Positions 44,789 to 56,384 of a DNA stretch of 64,000 bases are shown here, piece after piece. The stretch spans positions 310,001 to 374,000 of the forward strand of contig VJWM01000019.1 of NCBI GenBank assembly GCA_010909165.1, given 5' to 3'. Position 1 is the first letter of the stretch, and each line of letters begins with the position of its first letter. The stretch comes from Anthoceros angustus. Its lineage: Eukaryota; Streptophyta; Anthocerotopsida; Anthocerotales; Anthocerotaceae. The notes under the pieces are model-generated. The model did no database searches, had not been told where the DNA came from, and saw nothing but the letters and a program-made list of their open reading frames with translations. The position numbers and the translations under genes are program-made.

Positions 44789-47644
44789 GTGAGGCGAAGG
44801 GGAAGGCAGGCAGGACTGAAGCCGCAACAATGGTGAAGCGCAGCAAGAGTGAGCTGCAAGATTGGTGTGAGTTGGACGGTGGGGCGCCAGATGGTGACGT
44901 TCTGATGTGAGTGGGATTTGCAGAGAGCAAGAGCAAGCGCATGCCCTTGCGGAAAAAGTACAAGATTCTGAAGAAGGTGAAGGAGCACCATAAGAAGAAG
45001 GCCAAGGAGGCCAAGAAGATTGGCACCAAAAAGGCCAAGGTCGAGAAGGATCCCGGAATCCCGAATGCCTGGCCTTTCAGGGAGCAGGAGCTGCAGGCTC
45101 TTGAGGCCCGCCGGGCTCGTGCGGTGGAGGAATTGGAGCGGAAAAAAGAGGAGAAGAAGGAGCGGGTGAGTGCAAGGAGGGTTTCGCGGTTGTCAGAGCG
45201 TGAGTGAGTGAGTTTGTCGGGGTTGTGATTCGGGTGGGTTTTGTGGCTTGGCACCTGCAGGCCAGAAAGAGGAAAGCCGGTGAGTTTGATGGAGAGCAAG
45301 ACCTTGAGAAGCTTGCCTCTGATGCGGCACGAAAGGACTCGGAGTTTGAGAAGAGAAGGAAGACGGAGGTTGCTGCTGGGACTTCCGCCGCGAAAGGTTG
45401 GATGGTTAGGGTTTTGGGTTTTGGGGCAGTGATCGTGGTGATTTGGCAGGTGAAGTGATTCGGATTGTTGTGCTGGGTGGATAGGTGCAGATGGTTCTCG
45501 CAGGGCCTTTTACAAGGAGTTCATGAAAGTTGTGGAGGCTTCCGACGTCGTCATACAGGTTTTAGATGCCCGTGATCCTCTTGGCAGCCGCTGCAAGGAT
45601 GTTGAACGGCTGGTTCACAAATCTGGGCCTGCCAAGCGGGTGGTGCTACTGCTGAACAAGATTGGTAAGTGGCAATGCCTTCATTCTTGGTTTGGATCTG
45701 AGGTGCACGCCATGTATCTCACTGGGATTTTGTTATGTGACCGTGGGGTGCACTGGTTGTGATTTTGTCAGATCTTGTCCCCAAAGAGGTGGCAGAGAAG
45801 TGGCTCAAGTATCTGAGGGAAGAATTGCCAACTGTGGCTTTCAAGTGCAGTACTCAGCAGCAAAAAACGAATCTTGGACAGAAGGACCGGCGCAGCAAGA
45901 AGCCGATAACAGAAGTGCCTGACTTGCTGCAATCAAATGATTCTTTAGGTGCAGAAACTTTGCTGCAGCTTCTGAAGAACTATGCAAGAAACCAGCAGGT
46001 GAGAACTGTTTGTTTTCCTGGGCCCTAATTCTTTTGCTAACCTCTGTTCTGTAGTTACCTGAAGTTTCCTTGGCTATGCAGCTGAAGACATCCATCACTG
46101 TGGGAATAGTGGGCTTCCCCAACGTTGGGAAGAGCAGTCTCATCAACAGTCTAAAACGAACACGAGCAGTGAGTGTTGGTGCCACACCTGGGGTGACCAA
46201 GGTGACTCAGGAGGTGCATCTGGATAAGCATGTGAAGCTGCTTGACAGTCCTGGAATTGTATTCGCCTCAGCTGGCGAGAACAATGCAGCAGTTGCTCTG
46301 CGCAATTGCATCAAGATAGAGAAACTGGAGGATCCTATCGCCCCAGGTACTACACCTGTTTCTGCATGTTGAGCAAGATTCCAGCAATTCTTGTCTGGCT
46401 GCTCACCGTGGCTTGAATTCTGCAGTGAAGGAAATCCTAAGACTCTGTCCAGCTGAAAGGCTGATGTCTATCTATAAGCTCCAAAGGTTCAGCACTGTAG
46501 ACGAGTTTTTGCAACTTGTAGCTGCAGCCCGAGGGAAGTTAAAAAAAGGAGGTGTAGCTGACACTGTTGCAGCTGCACGAATGGTTCTACAAGACTGGAA
46601 CACAGGTTGGACTAGTGTAATGTTGTAGGGGTGTTACGTGACGAGATGGAGTTTACTAGTTGTAACTACTAACCTTGAGAACCCTCGTTTCTTTCAGGAA
46701 AGATTCCTTATTTCACCATGCCTCCAAAACGGGACTCCGGTGACCAATTGGAGTCTGCCATTGTGTCTGAGTGGGGTAAAGAATTTAACGTAGATGAAGT
46801 CTTCGAGCGGGAGCGCTCAGCAGTTATATCAGGGCTGCCATCACTTGGAAGCACTCTTCATGTTGAGATGCCTGGTGGTGACCCCTTTGCTATGGATATG
46901 GATGTGGACATGCAGGAGGTTAGTGTCTCCTACTCTCCCACGTTCGAGTATTTTCTGCAAGTTTTGTCTCTGACTTTTCTTGATGAATTTCACAGGATGA
47001 TGACGATGATGAGAACGAAAGTGATGAGGATTCTGAAGACGATGCTACCCAACCTGCGGAAAAGGAAGAGGAAGAACCTGAACCTCTCTCTATGGACACC
47101 AGCGAAGCTGTAGCTGTATTGTCCAGGGGTAGTGCCTTCCTTAGACAGAATGACAAGCTGTACGATGTGGATGGCATACTAAATCCACATGCGAAGCGGG
47201 CTGAGAAGAAGCTGCGGAAGAAAGCAGCAAAGGTCAGCCGGCCTAGCGTAGGGGATAAGGAGAATGACTCCATGCAGACGTGATCTATTTGCCAGGACAG
47301 ATGAGGTTGCTGGTAGTGGATTTATCTGAGCTTTTCGATTGGCCAGGTATTCCGCTTCTTGCAGCACGAACGGATTTCCCACTATTGTTGTATTTCTGAA
47401 GTAGAAATTTTTCTCACTGACAGCCCCACATGGGGTCGCAGAGATTTGATTAAAAACATCAAGAAGGCTGGTGCCATTTGTCGTCCTTCCATTCCACAGT
47501 TCAGCCGCGTTCACAGATATTACCGAGGCCTCTTGCGGAATTCGTTAACGCCAAAACTTTATTCACGTATTTCTCACCTGCGTACCTAGAATACCTAGTT
47601 ACTATTACTTTTACATAAATGAGCCCCATAATTGGGGGCGAGTG
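44789..47644 (+). repeat. Tandem duplication unit 1, copy A (2856 bp)
   Basis: Copy A of an apparently perfect tandem duplication; copy B follows at once at 47645. The unit starts 41 bases upstream of the NSN1 ATG and ends 361 bases after its stop. Every frame on both strands translates identically in the two copies. Left of the unit the sequences differ immediately (gattc|gtgagg against gcgagtg|gtgagg). Confidence 0.92.
44830..47283 (+). CDS. NSN1: Nucleostemin-like GTPase NSN1, copy A
   Basis: Nine exons (44830-44848, 44924-45165, 45261-45396, 45485-45664, 45772-45998, 46082-46346, 46426-46605, 46698-46918, 46996-47283) give 585 aa, matching plant NSN1/GNL3. A basic coiled-coil N-terminus ([18 protein letters not shown]...EEKKER) provides nucleolar targeting. 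The GTPase is circularly permuted: G4 (LLLNKIDLVPKE) comes before G1 ([14 protein letters not shown]), G2 (GATPGVT) and G3 (LLDSPGIV). A NGP1-like region with YFTMPPKRD precedes an acidic Asp/Glu block and a basic tail [12 protein letters not shown]. The family acts in the nucleolus in pre-60S maturation and stem-cell maintenance. This copy keeps the upstream DNA shared with the divergent rhodanese gene. Confidence 0.93.
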
Positions 47645-50500
47645 GTGAGGCGAAGGGGAAGGCAGGCAGGACTGAAGCCGCAACAATGGTGAAGCGCAGC
47701 AAGAGTGAGCTGCAAGATTGGTGTGAGTTGGACGGTGGGGCGCCAGATGGTGACGTTCTGATGTGAGTGGGATTTGCAGAGAGCAAGAGCAAGCGCATGC
47801 CCTTGCGGAAAAAGTACAAGATTCTGAAGAAGGTGAAGGAGCACCATAAGAAGAAGGCCAAGGAGGCCAAGAAGATTGGCACCAAAAAGGCCAAGGTCGA
47901 GAAGGATCCCGGAATCCCGAATGCCTGGCCTTTCAGGGAGCAGGAGCTGCAGGCTCTTGAGGCCCGCCGGGCTCGTGCGGTGGAGGAATTGGAGCGGAAA
48001 AAAGAGGAGAAGAAGGAGCGGGTGAGTGCAAGGAGGGTTTCGCGGTTGTCAGAGCGTGAGTGAGTGAGTTTGTCGGGGTTGTGATTCGGGTGGGTTTTGT
48101 GGCTTGGCACCTGCAGGCCAGAAAGAGGAAAGCCGGTGAGTTTGATGGAGAGCAAGACCTTGAGAAGCTTGCCTCTGATGCGGCACGAAAGGACTCGGAG
48201 TTTGAGAAGAGAAGGAAGACGGAGGTTGCTGCTGGGACTTCCGCCGCGAAAGGTTGGATGGTTAGGGTTTTGGGTTTTGGGGCAGTGATCGTGGTGATTT
48301 GGCAGGTGAAGTGATTCGGATTGTTGTGCTGGGTGGATAGGTGCAGATGGTTCTCGCAGGGCCTTTTACAAGGAGTTCATGAAAGTTGTGGAGGCTTCCG
48401 ACGTCGTCATACAGGTTTTAGATGCCCGTGATCCTCTTGGCAGCCGCTGCAAGGATGTTGAACGGCTGGTTCACAAATCTGGGCCTGCCAAGCGGGTGGT
48501 GCTACTGCTGAACAAGATTGGTAAGTGGCAATGCCTTCATTCTTGGTTTGGATCTGAGGTGCACGCCATGTATCTCACTGGGATTTTGTTATGTGACCGT
48601 GGGGTGCACTGGTTGTGATTTTGTCAGATCTTGTCCCCAAAGAGGTGGCAGAGAAGTGGCTCAAGTATCTGAGGGAAGAATTGCCAACTGTGGCTTTCAA
48701 GTGCAGTACTCAGCAGCAAAAAACGAATCTTGGACAGAAGGACCGGCGCAGCAAGAAGCCGATAACAGAAGTGCCTGACTTGCTGCAATCAAATGATTCT
48801 TTAGGTGCAGAAACTTTGCTGCAGCTTCTGAAGAACTATGCAAGAAACCAGCAGGTGAGAACTGTTTGTTTTCCTGGGCCCTAATTCTTTTGCTAACCTC
48901 TGTTCTGTAGTTACCTGAAGTTTCCTTGGCTATGCAGCTGAAGACATCCATCACTGTGGGAATAGTGGGCTTCCCCAACGTTGGGAAGAGCAGTCTCATC
49001 AACAGTCTAAAACGAACACGAGCAGTGAGTGTTGGTGCCACACCTGGGGTGACCAAGGTGACTCAGGAGGTGCATCTGGATAAGCATGTGAAGCTGCTTG
49101 ACAGTCCTGGAATTGTATTCGCCTCAGCTGGCGAGAACAATGCAGCAGTTGCTCTGCGCAATTGCATCAAGATAGAGAAACTGGAGGATCCTATCGCCCC
49201 AGGTACTACACCTGTTTCTGCATGTTGAGCAAGATTCCAGCAATTCTTGTCTGGCTGCTCACCGTGGCTTGAATTCTGCAGTGAAGGAAATCCTAAGACT
49301 CTGTCCAGCTGAAAGGCTGATGTCTATCTATAAGCTCCAAAGGTTCAGCACTGTAGACGAGTTTTTGCAACTTGTAGCTGCAGCCCGAGGGAAGTTAAAA
49401 AAAGGAGGTGTAGCTGACACTGTTGCAGCTGCACGAATGGTTCTACAAGACTGGAACACAGGTTGGACTAGTGTAATGTTGTAGGGGTGTTACGTGACGA
49501 GATGGAGTTTACTAGTTGTAACTACTAACCTTGAGAACCCTCGTTTCTTTCAGGAAAGATTCCTTATTTCACCATGCCTCCAAAACGGGACTCCGGTGAC
49601 CAATTGGAGTCTGCCATTGTGTCTGAGTGGGGTAAAGAATTTAACGTAGATGAAGTCTTCGAGCGGGAGCGCTCAGCAGTTATATCAGGGCTGCCATCAC
49701 TTGGAAGCACTCTTCATGTTGAGATGCCTGGTGGTGACCCCTTTGCTATGGATATGGATGTGGACATGCAGGAGGTTAGTGTCTCCTACTCTCCCACGTT
49801 CGAGTATTTTCTGCAAGTTTTGTCTCTGACTTTTCTTGATGAATTTCACAGGATGATGACGATGATGAGAACGAAAGTGATGAGGATTCTGAAGACGATG
49901 CTACCCAACCTGCGGAAAAGGAAGAGGAAGAACCTGAACCTCTCTCTATGGACACCAGCGAAGCTGTAGCTGTATTGTCCAGGGGTAGTGCCTTCCTTAG
50001 ACAGAATGACAAGCTGTACGATGTGGATGGCATACTAAATCCACATGCGAAGCGGGCTGAGAAGAAGCTGCGGAAGAAAGCAGCAAAGGTCAGCCGGCCT
50101 AGCGTAGGGGATAAGGAGAATGACTCCATGCAGACGTGATCTATTTGCCAGGACAGATGAGGTTGCTGGTAGTGGATTTATCTGAGCTTTTCGATTGGCC
50201 AGGTATTCCGCTTCTTGCAGCACGAACGGATTTCCCACTATTGTTGTATTTCTGAAGTAGAAATTTTTCTCACTGACAGCCCCACATGGGGTCGCAGAGA
50301 TTTGATTAAAAACATCAAGAAGGCTGGTGCCATTTGTCGTCCTTCCATTCCACAGTTCAGCCGCGTTCACAGATATTACCGAGGCCTCTTGCGGAATTCG
50401 TTAACGCCAAAACTTTATTCACGTATTTCTCACCTGCGTACCTAGAATACCTAGTTACTATTACTTTTACATAAATGAGCCCCATAATTGGGGGCGAGTG
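47645..50500 (+). repeat. Tandem duplication unit 1, copy B (2856 bp)
   Basis: Second copy of 44789-47644, offset exactly 2856 bases, with no difference noticed. Its right edge is the base before the HHO stop codon. Confidence 0.92.
47686..50139 (+). CDS. NSN1: Nucleostemin-like GTPase NSN1, copy B
   Basis: Apparently identical to the gene at 44830, with all exons shifted by 2856 bases and the same 585-aa product. Only 41 bases of original upstream sequence are included. Its upstream region is otherwise the 3' flank of copy A, so this copy lacks the native promoter. Either it is silent or read-through from copy A, or the duplication is an assembly artefact. Confidence 0.88.
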
Positions 50501-52340
50501 CTATCCTGATGTACCAACTTTCCTACTTAGCTCCATTTCTTCACCCTCCTCATCTGCTTCATCTTCGTTGGTGCCATTCTCTCCTTTCCAACTGGTGCTA
50601 TCCGACTTGCCTTCTTCTCCAGCACTATCGCCTGCGTAGCTATGATTACTGTGTCCAGGAGACAGCCCCACCTTGGGCACTTGCGGAGAGCTCTGCGTTT
50701 GAGACGCAGCCTGCTGCTGTTCATAGTAGGGAGAGTGACCCAGCTGCATTTGGGGAGACTGAGACAGGTGTGAGTAATACTCCGGCGTCGATAATGCAGG
50801 TTGGCAGAAAGGTGGAACTGATGTTATCCCCTGGGAAGACGACTGCTGTACCGCTGCTGCTGCTGCCGCATACTCTGGAGGCATCCAAATCCCTCCCAGT
50901 ACCACCAAGTGAGGTGCCTGATGAGGGGTTGCCTGCTGGGGCGCAGGGCCTGGCCTTCTTGTGTGCAGCCTGTACTTCTGCAAAAAATGAACCGAGTGCA
51001 TTCGTGTGACGTGACGGCCTTGGCCTTGCAAATAATCAGCTGCAACCACCAAACGGGTGCAGTCTCACCTGCAAGTGGCTCTTCACTTCGTCGTTGGTGA
51101 GTCCATCCACCTTCATAAGCTCCCGGATTTGCTTGGGCGTAGCAACTGTTCACAGATCCGGCACACAACGAATGAGGTCCTCGAACAGGAAGCAAAGCAG
51201 ACAAAGGGAAACTCCATCTCTACAACGTTCTGACCTTGAGAGCCACCGAGTTGTTGCAACGCGCTCACAAACCGACGATGCAGCTCCGGGGACCAACACC
51301 TCCTGGCCTTCCTGTTGGCCCCCCCAGTACTGCTGGTGGTGGTAGTGGAGCCGGCAGCGCCCCCCTCAAGCTCGCCAGTGGCTCTGGAATGGATCGCCGT
51401 GACCTGGAGCTGCGGCCCATGCTTAGGCCCACGCGCCACACCCACATCCGCGCTCCCCACCTCCTCCAACCCGCCAGCCAAGCCGGACACGCTGGGGCTC
51501 CGCGCACTCGTCAGCTCCCCGTCGCCGGGCGGGGGCGAGGAGCTCAGCGTCAAATCCGTGCCGTTGCAAGCCGCCGCATCCGAGCGGGTAGATACAGGCC
51601 GCGTCGCCGTCACCTGCTTATCTCTGATGAAGGGCAGGAACGCTCCCGCCGGCCGTTGCCTTGAGCTCAGCACCAGTCTTGGGCTGCACGAAGTCACCTG
51701 CTGCTCTGCGTCCCCATCCCCGGATCGCAACCCGATCTCCTCCGTCACCGCCGACTCCTTCTAAACAAAAAACCAAGCACCCGCGTCAGCCACCTTCCAC
51801 CATCTCGCTCACTGACCACGCTGCAACACATCAAGAAAACCTTCCTTCACTCACGCACCTCTTGCCGCCGGCTGGCGCCACTGGACGGCCTGTCCCAGAG
51901 CTGCGCCTCCGCCATCCAAGAAGGCTTGTCCGACCCGCCTCCCTTGCCCTGCTCCGTCTCCTTCCCCTCCTGCCTCAGCTTATCCCACTTGGCCCGCACC
52001 GGCGGGCCGCCATCCGCGTCCCCGCCCTGGGAGCCCTGCACCACTGAGGACTCCCTCCCCTCGCAGGACTCCGCCCCCTTCCCCGCCCTCCCGCTCGCCA
52101 GCTGCTCCTTAGACGTCTCTATCTCTGAAGCCAGACAAGAAAGCACTCATCAATCACCACACCACCTCACCCACCGGCACGCAAGAATGCGACTCCATCA
52201 AACCGACCAAGAACTCGCGCATCCTGCAACTCACCGTGATCCAGGAGCTGCAAGCAGAGCGGGAGCTCCCGCTTGAAGGCCTCCACTTTCCTCCTCTCAT
52301 CCTGCAGCGCCACAAGATACTCCTCCAATTTGCGCACCAT
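50501..52340 (-). CDS. NIGT1/HHO-type GARP (MYB-like) transcription factor
   Basis: Five exons (52340-52235, 52124-51859, 51760-51235, 51145-51069, 50977-50501) join in phase to 483 aa. The N-terminus has the HHO coiled coil ([32 protein letters not shown]). The GARP/MYB-like DNA-binding domain spans exons 3-5: [49 protein letters not shown] and KYRLHTRR. In flowering plants this family represses nitrate- and phosphate-response genes. A Gln/Ser/Pro-rich C-terminus and an acidic tail ([13 protein letters not shown]) follow. The gene fills the only single-copy DNA between two exact tandem duplications. Its stop is the first three bases after unit 1, and its ATG is 15 bases inside the start of unit 2. 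An in-frame upstream extension exists but lacks family features. Confidence 0.9.
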
Positions 52341-53570
52341 TTCCGCGCCCCCTGCAGAGCAGCAAACATGACGGTCAGCCCTCGTCCCGTCCCGTCCCGT
52401 CCCGTCCTCTCCTCTCCTCGCAAACAAACCTGCGATCACAGCCTCCAAGTGCCCTGCTCACCTGGCATTGCGCTTGTCGGGCCAGGACCAGCTCCGTCGT
52501 CTCCGCAACACGACCCCGCCTCCTCCCCAATTGCATTGCCCGCGGGCCAGCGACCGGGCCGCAGATCAGAGCTCGAGCAAGGGCGGATTATCAGCGCGGC
52601 GGGAGGGACACGCGGGCACTACATGGCAGCACCAGCGGCATCAGAAGCATCAGGGGAGCATAACATCGGGCACGGGAACGGACTGCGCAGCCCAGGTCAC
52701 AACAGGCGGCCGAGCCCCGGCCCCGGCCCCGCCCGGGCCCCGGCCCGGCCAAGGCAGCAGGCATGGCTTGGAATATTCTGGGGAGATAAGGATGTGCAAA
52801 AAATGGCGACAGATGCCCTACACCGATGCGCATATGCGGCGAATGGACTTGGGAAATTCCGGTCGGGAGATCTGGCAGTGTAGCAGGTGCAGTGAACTCG
52901 GAGGCTCGGGCCGAGCCTGCAGCCTCGGGTCACTGCCGCCGCCCCATTCGTCGCCTGCTCAGATTCCCTTCCTCTGGCCCACTTCTGGTGACTGCCAGAA
53001 TATGCGACACGATTCCAGGATGGAATCCCTGGGTCCCGGTATATCCAACTCCTCTCCTCTGCCGATTCCAGCCCAACGGGCTGCTGTGCTGTCGACTGTC
53101 CAGCAAGTTCCCGTTCTGTGTGGTTGTATATCCGTCCCTGAGTGCCTCCAGGATCTGGGGTCGGCACTGCCACTGGCCAACTCCAGCCTCTTTCATAAAA
53201 TTAGCAGGACGCTGGCACGGCGGCGTCGCTGACCGCCTGGAGAGAAGAGTGTGTGCACAGTAGATTGTAGGGTGCATTCATGGGCACAGCACCCGGACGG
53301 TGAAGGAATTCACGGACGCATCATGCACAGACTAGTAACAAAAAGGGCTGAGGAAAAATGGACCAGGCAACATTCCCAGCATCTACCTTCGAAGATACAG
53401 TATGTACTCTGCTGGTGCTGCTGCTCCTGCCGGTCGGGGTGGTCCAGCACCTAAGCCGTACCTTTGGTATATCCCCCATGCCAGAATAGTTCCTCCCTTG
53501 GATGCCTGTACCTCGAGGGGGAACAAGAGGAGGATGATGCCACCAGATGCTATTGCTCCATCTCCTCGAG

Positions 53571-55051
53571 TTAGTCTTCATCATAGCCAACAAAGCTGCG
53601 TTCCTCCAGTCGCAGGTCGGCTGATAGCTCTTCCAGAGGCACAGAAGGGGCATCATCACCGTCTGTCATGGACCCTGCCTCCGTTGGAGTGCGGTATGTC
53701 GGGTCTCGGTAGATGGCGATTTTAGATCGCATGTCCGGGTCCTCCTCGATCTCCTCTAAGAACTTCTCATAGTCTCCGGCATTCCGGGCCTGGTCATGTC
53801 TGCCTGTCTCTTCTACTTCTATGGCTAACGCCGAGGCTTGCCTCTCCTCTTCTGCCGATTCTCCTCATAGCTTTTCTTCACATGCACTCCGTCTGGGAGC
53901 TGGAGGCCTTTGTACTTGTCAAGCTCCAGATCGTTCGTGTTTGCGCCGTAGAGGTCGTGGCCTGGAGCGTAGTCTCCCGGGTTCAACAGATGGCCTAGAT
54001 GAGTCCTCACTGTGAAGATGGTAACGTTCTTGCCAAAATCACTGCTGCGAGCAACCTGTGCTACCGCTAAGCAGTATTTCCCATTGCTCTCCACAACCTC
54101 CCGCTCCTTGTCGATGTCAAGGACAATGTACTCCACGAGCTGCTTGCTGGACAGCAGTGCCCTGTATGGAGCTTTCCAGTACTGCGAAGCATCAACGTAT
54201 GCAGGCCTCAGAGTCAGGGGTCCAGCAACATGAGGCTGTTGGTCACCCGTGTGCATAATACCAGAGGCCCAATGTTGCCCAGACTTGACGCCACCTATTG
54301 AGGCAAACAAATCAAATCATCCTTGCAAATAGGACTCATCTCCACAGAGAAAGTGAATTTATAATTGTACGAGTTGCTCTTGGTATCATGAGACACAAGC
54401 TGCTTGTCACTCCGACTCTTGACGGGCACCACATTGTTAAGGAAGTCTACGAACTTCAGGGCATGACTTCTGTTTCCGAAAAAGAAATCAACCCCCTCGT
54501 GTATCTGTTTGATGTTGATGGCTTGATATGCTGCACTGTGCTTCACTATCAGCTGTTCCAAGTACAAAAATGTGCATTTATGATCCACCTTCTGCTTCAC
54601 TTGCACCACCGCAATCCACTGGTCAGGGTTTCCCGCAGCCCTGGAGCAGGCATCACACATGCGATCCTCCACCACATACTGCTGCTCCAGAATTGCCCCA
54701 TGCACCACCTCCTTCTGAATCTTAAGCTTCACCTTCAACCTCTTAGGATGCGGCTCTGTCCAAATGAATCCCGCATCGGTCAACCTGACCTTGTTCAGAT
54801 TCTTCAGCCGCTTGATGCAGAAGGTGAGCAACACCTTGGACTCCTGCTGCGCCTTCACCCAGGAGCGTGGCGGCTGCAGATAGCGCTCACTCTCGGGGCA
54901 GTAGAGCACAGTCACGTTCTTCTGCAATCCCTCCGTGATGTCCACCTGCGCCGTCAGGCAGACCCACACCCATGTTCGCAGCATTCGGGGCCATGGACAC
55001 ACCGCACATGCAGCACAGCACCCGCCCCATCGTATGCTGCACGGTCAACAT
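53571..55051 (-). pseudogene. NMD3: NMD3 60S export adaptor with frame-breaking lesions, copy A
   Basis: NMD3 links nascent 60S subunits to CRM1 for nuclear export. The sequence is otherwise well conserved: VLCCMCGVSMAPNAANM, AQVDITEGLQKNVT, FCIKRLKNLNKVRLTDAGFIWTEPHP, PDQWIAVVQVKQKVDHK, GVDFFFGNRSHA and SHDTKSNSYNYKFTFSVEMSPICKDDLICLPQ. A TAG then interrupts the frame, after which VASSLGNIGPLVLCT continues. Other breaks are a one-base shift near the second N-terminal Cys pair (about 54962), a one-base loss at LLDP/TLRPAYVDA (about 54215) and a shift at GKPRR/LAIEVEE (about 53835). The C-terminus then reads acidic (FLEEIEEDPDM...DGDDAPSVPLEEL) to TAA at 53571. There are no introns, although the other host genes here are mostly intron-rich, so a processed copy is possible; sequence errors are the alternative. 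Confidence 0.75.
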
Positions 55052-55748
55052 GCCCCATGGCAACGGACCATCCAGCCCCATTCCTCCTCCAAGGCTCAAT
55101 CCCCTCTCAGGTTCAATCCTCCAAGCTTCAATCCCCCAAGCTCCCGAGATCCTAACCAACCTCTACCTCCAAGCGGCCCTTGGAGGGGTTAAGTCGGGTC
55201 AGTCCAGTTTAGGGGAACGTCTACCTATCAGGTGACTAAACCCTGACTTCAGAATGTACTGACCTAATAAGTTGGGGAAAAGGCAAGTTGGAGAAGCACC
55301 TTTCAGAGGCGTGTGCCTACTGACGAGGCGTTCGTCTTCCAACCCTTGCCCTCCAACCGCAAGCAGCAGTCGTTTCAAAGCCCTGTGCCGCAGTGGTGAT
55401 CATCGCAGGCCCAAGGCTGGAACAAGTGCTGTGCAACCTGAGCCATGAAATTCTGCTGTTACTGGATCAAACTCATGCATTGCAGCTCTGGCATTCTGGC
55501 GGTGGGATCATCCAGATCATGCAAATCAACTTCAGCCATCAACTTGTTACCACAACATGAGTTTGGCCGGGCTTTAGCTGGCGGCATTCAATGCTCTCAA
55601 ACAGACATGTGTCGTGCATGCGAGCAAGAAAAGCAGCAGAAGCATCCCGCATCCATCACTTTCTTGAGCAGGCTCTTACTTCGGCATGGATGCTTGTAGG
55701 AAGGGTGTCACTTAGGCCAATTTCGCGTCCGCCTGGCCGCTTCACACC
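55052..55748. other. Intergenic between NMD3 and the 211-aa ORF (copy A)
   Basis: Divergent spacer with no recognised gene. The same sequence recurs at 59201-59897. Confidence 0.45.
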
Positions 55749-56384
55749 ATGGGGGGTTCTTCGAAGCTAGCGCCGATCGAGAACACAGCCCTGATCAAAG
55801 AAAACTATCGCCGCGAGTCGAGATTGGCCACATTGTTCATGAACAACATTCCGAACAAGATGCCTAAAGATCACGTCTCTCAACCGGGCAGTGCACATTC
55901 CACCGCAAGTTCGGGTGCCAAGCCTGCGGCGACGGCTGCACTTTCCAAGCCTGCTCCTGCACCTGCACCGCCTGCAGTGGATCCCATGCGGTATCCAACT
56001 GATGTTGAAACCAGGAGAATGAATGATCTCTCCATGAAGCTGTGGAAAAGGGTGAATTCTGGCTACCTCATTCCTACAAGAAGAGTTGAGAGCCTGGCAT
56101 CGTCAGACTTCAAGTACAACGAACGGCTGATAGAGAAGACGGACCGCACATTCATGCACAAGCGGGATCTGTTCTCTGAGTATGTCGAGGCTGCGGCCAG
56201 AATGGGAGGCATGTTGATGAACAAGAAACCCTTGGCTGACAGACCAGTTTCTCGAGGCAAAAACAAGGGAGCGGCACCAAAGGCCGCTCCCGGTGCGGCT
56301 CCGGCTGCTGCTCCCGCTGCGGCCCCGGCTGCTGCTCCCGCTGCGGCGCCGGCAGCTGCTCCATCGCCAGCTGCCCCAGCTTGA
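55749..56384 (+). CDS. Unknown 211-aa protein, putatively N-myristoylated, copy A
   Basis: A single exon runs from ATG to TGA. The N-terminus MGGSSKLAP fits an N-myristoylation signal (Gly2, Ser at position 5 or nearby, Lys6), which would place it on a membrane. A charged segment (ALIKENYRRESRLATLFMNNIPNKMPKDH) and an Ala/Pro linker follow. A conserved-looking core (RRMNDLSMKLWKRVNSGYLIPTRRVESLASS, then NERLIEKTDRTFMHKRDLFSEYVEAAARMGG) comes next. The last about 35 residues are an AAPAAAP repeat. I do not recognise the family. Confidence 0.6.
   Translation: MGGSSKLAPIENTALIKENYRRESRLATLFMNNIPNKMPKDHVSQPGSAHSTASSGAKPAATAALSKPAPAPAPPAVDPMRYPTDVETRRMNDLSMKLWKRVNSGYLIPTRRVESLASSDFKYNERLIEKTDRTFMHKRDLFSEYVEAAARMGGMLMNKKPLADRPVSRGKNKGAAPKAAPGAAPAAAPAAAPAAAPAAAPAAAPSPAAPA

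Noticed and set aside
52468-53263. Several overlapping 145-254-codon frames in the start of duplication unit 2
   Set aside because: GC-rich DNA keeps many frames open on both strands; no frame shows conserved motifs or splice-compatible structure.
54298-55155. 285-codon forward frame opposite NMD3 (and its duplicate at 58447-59304)
   Set aside because: It is the antisense shadow of the conserved NMD3 sequence and has no family features of its own.
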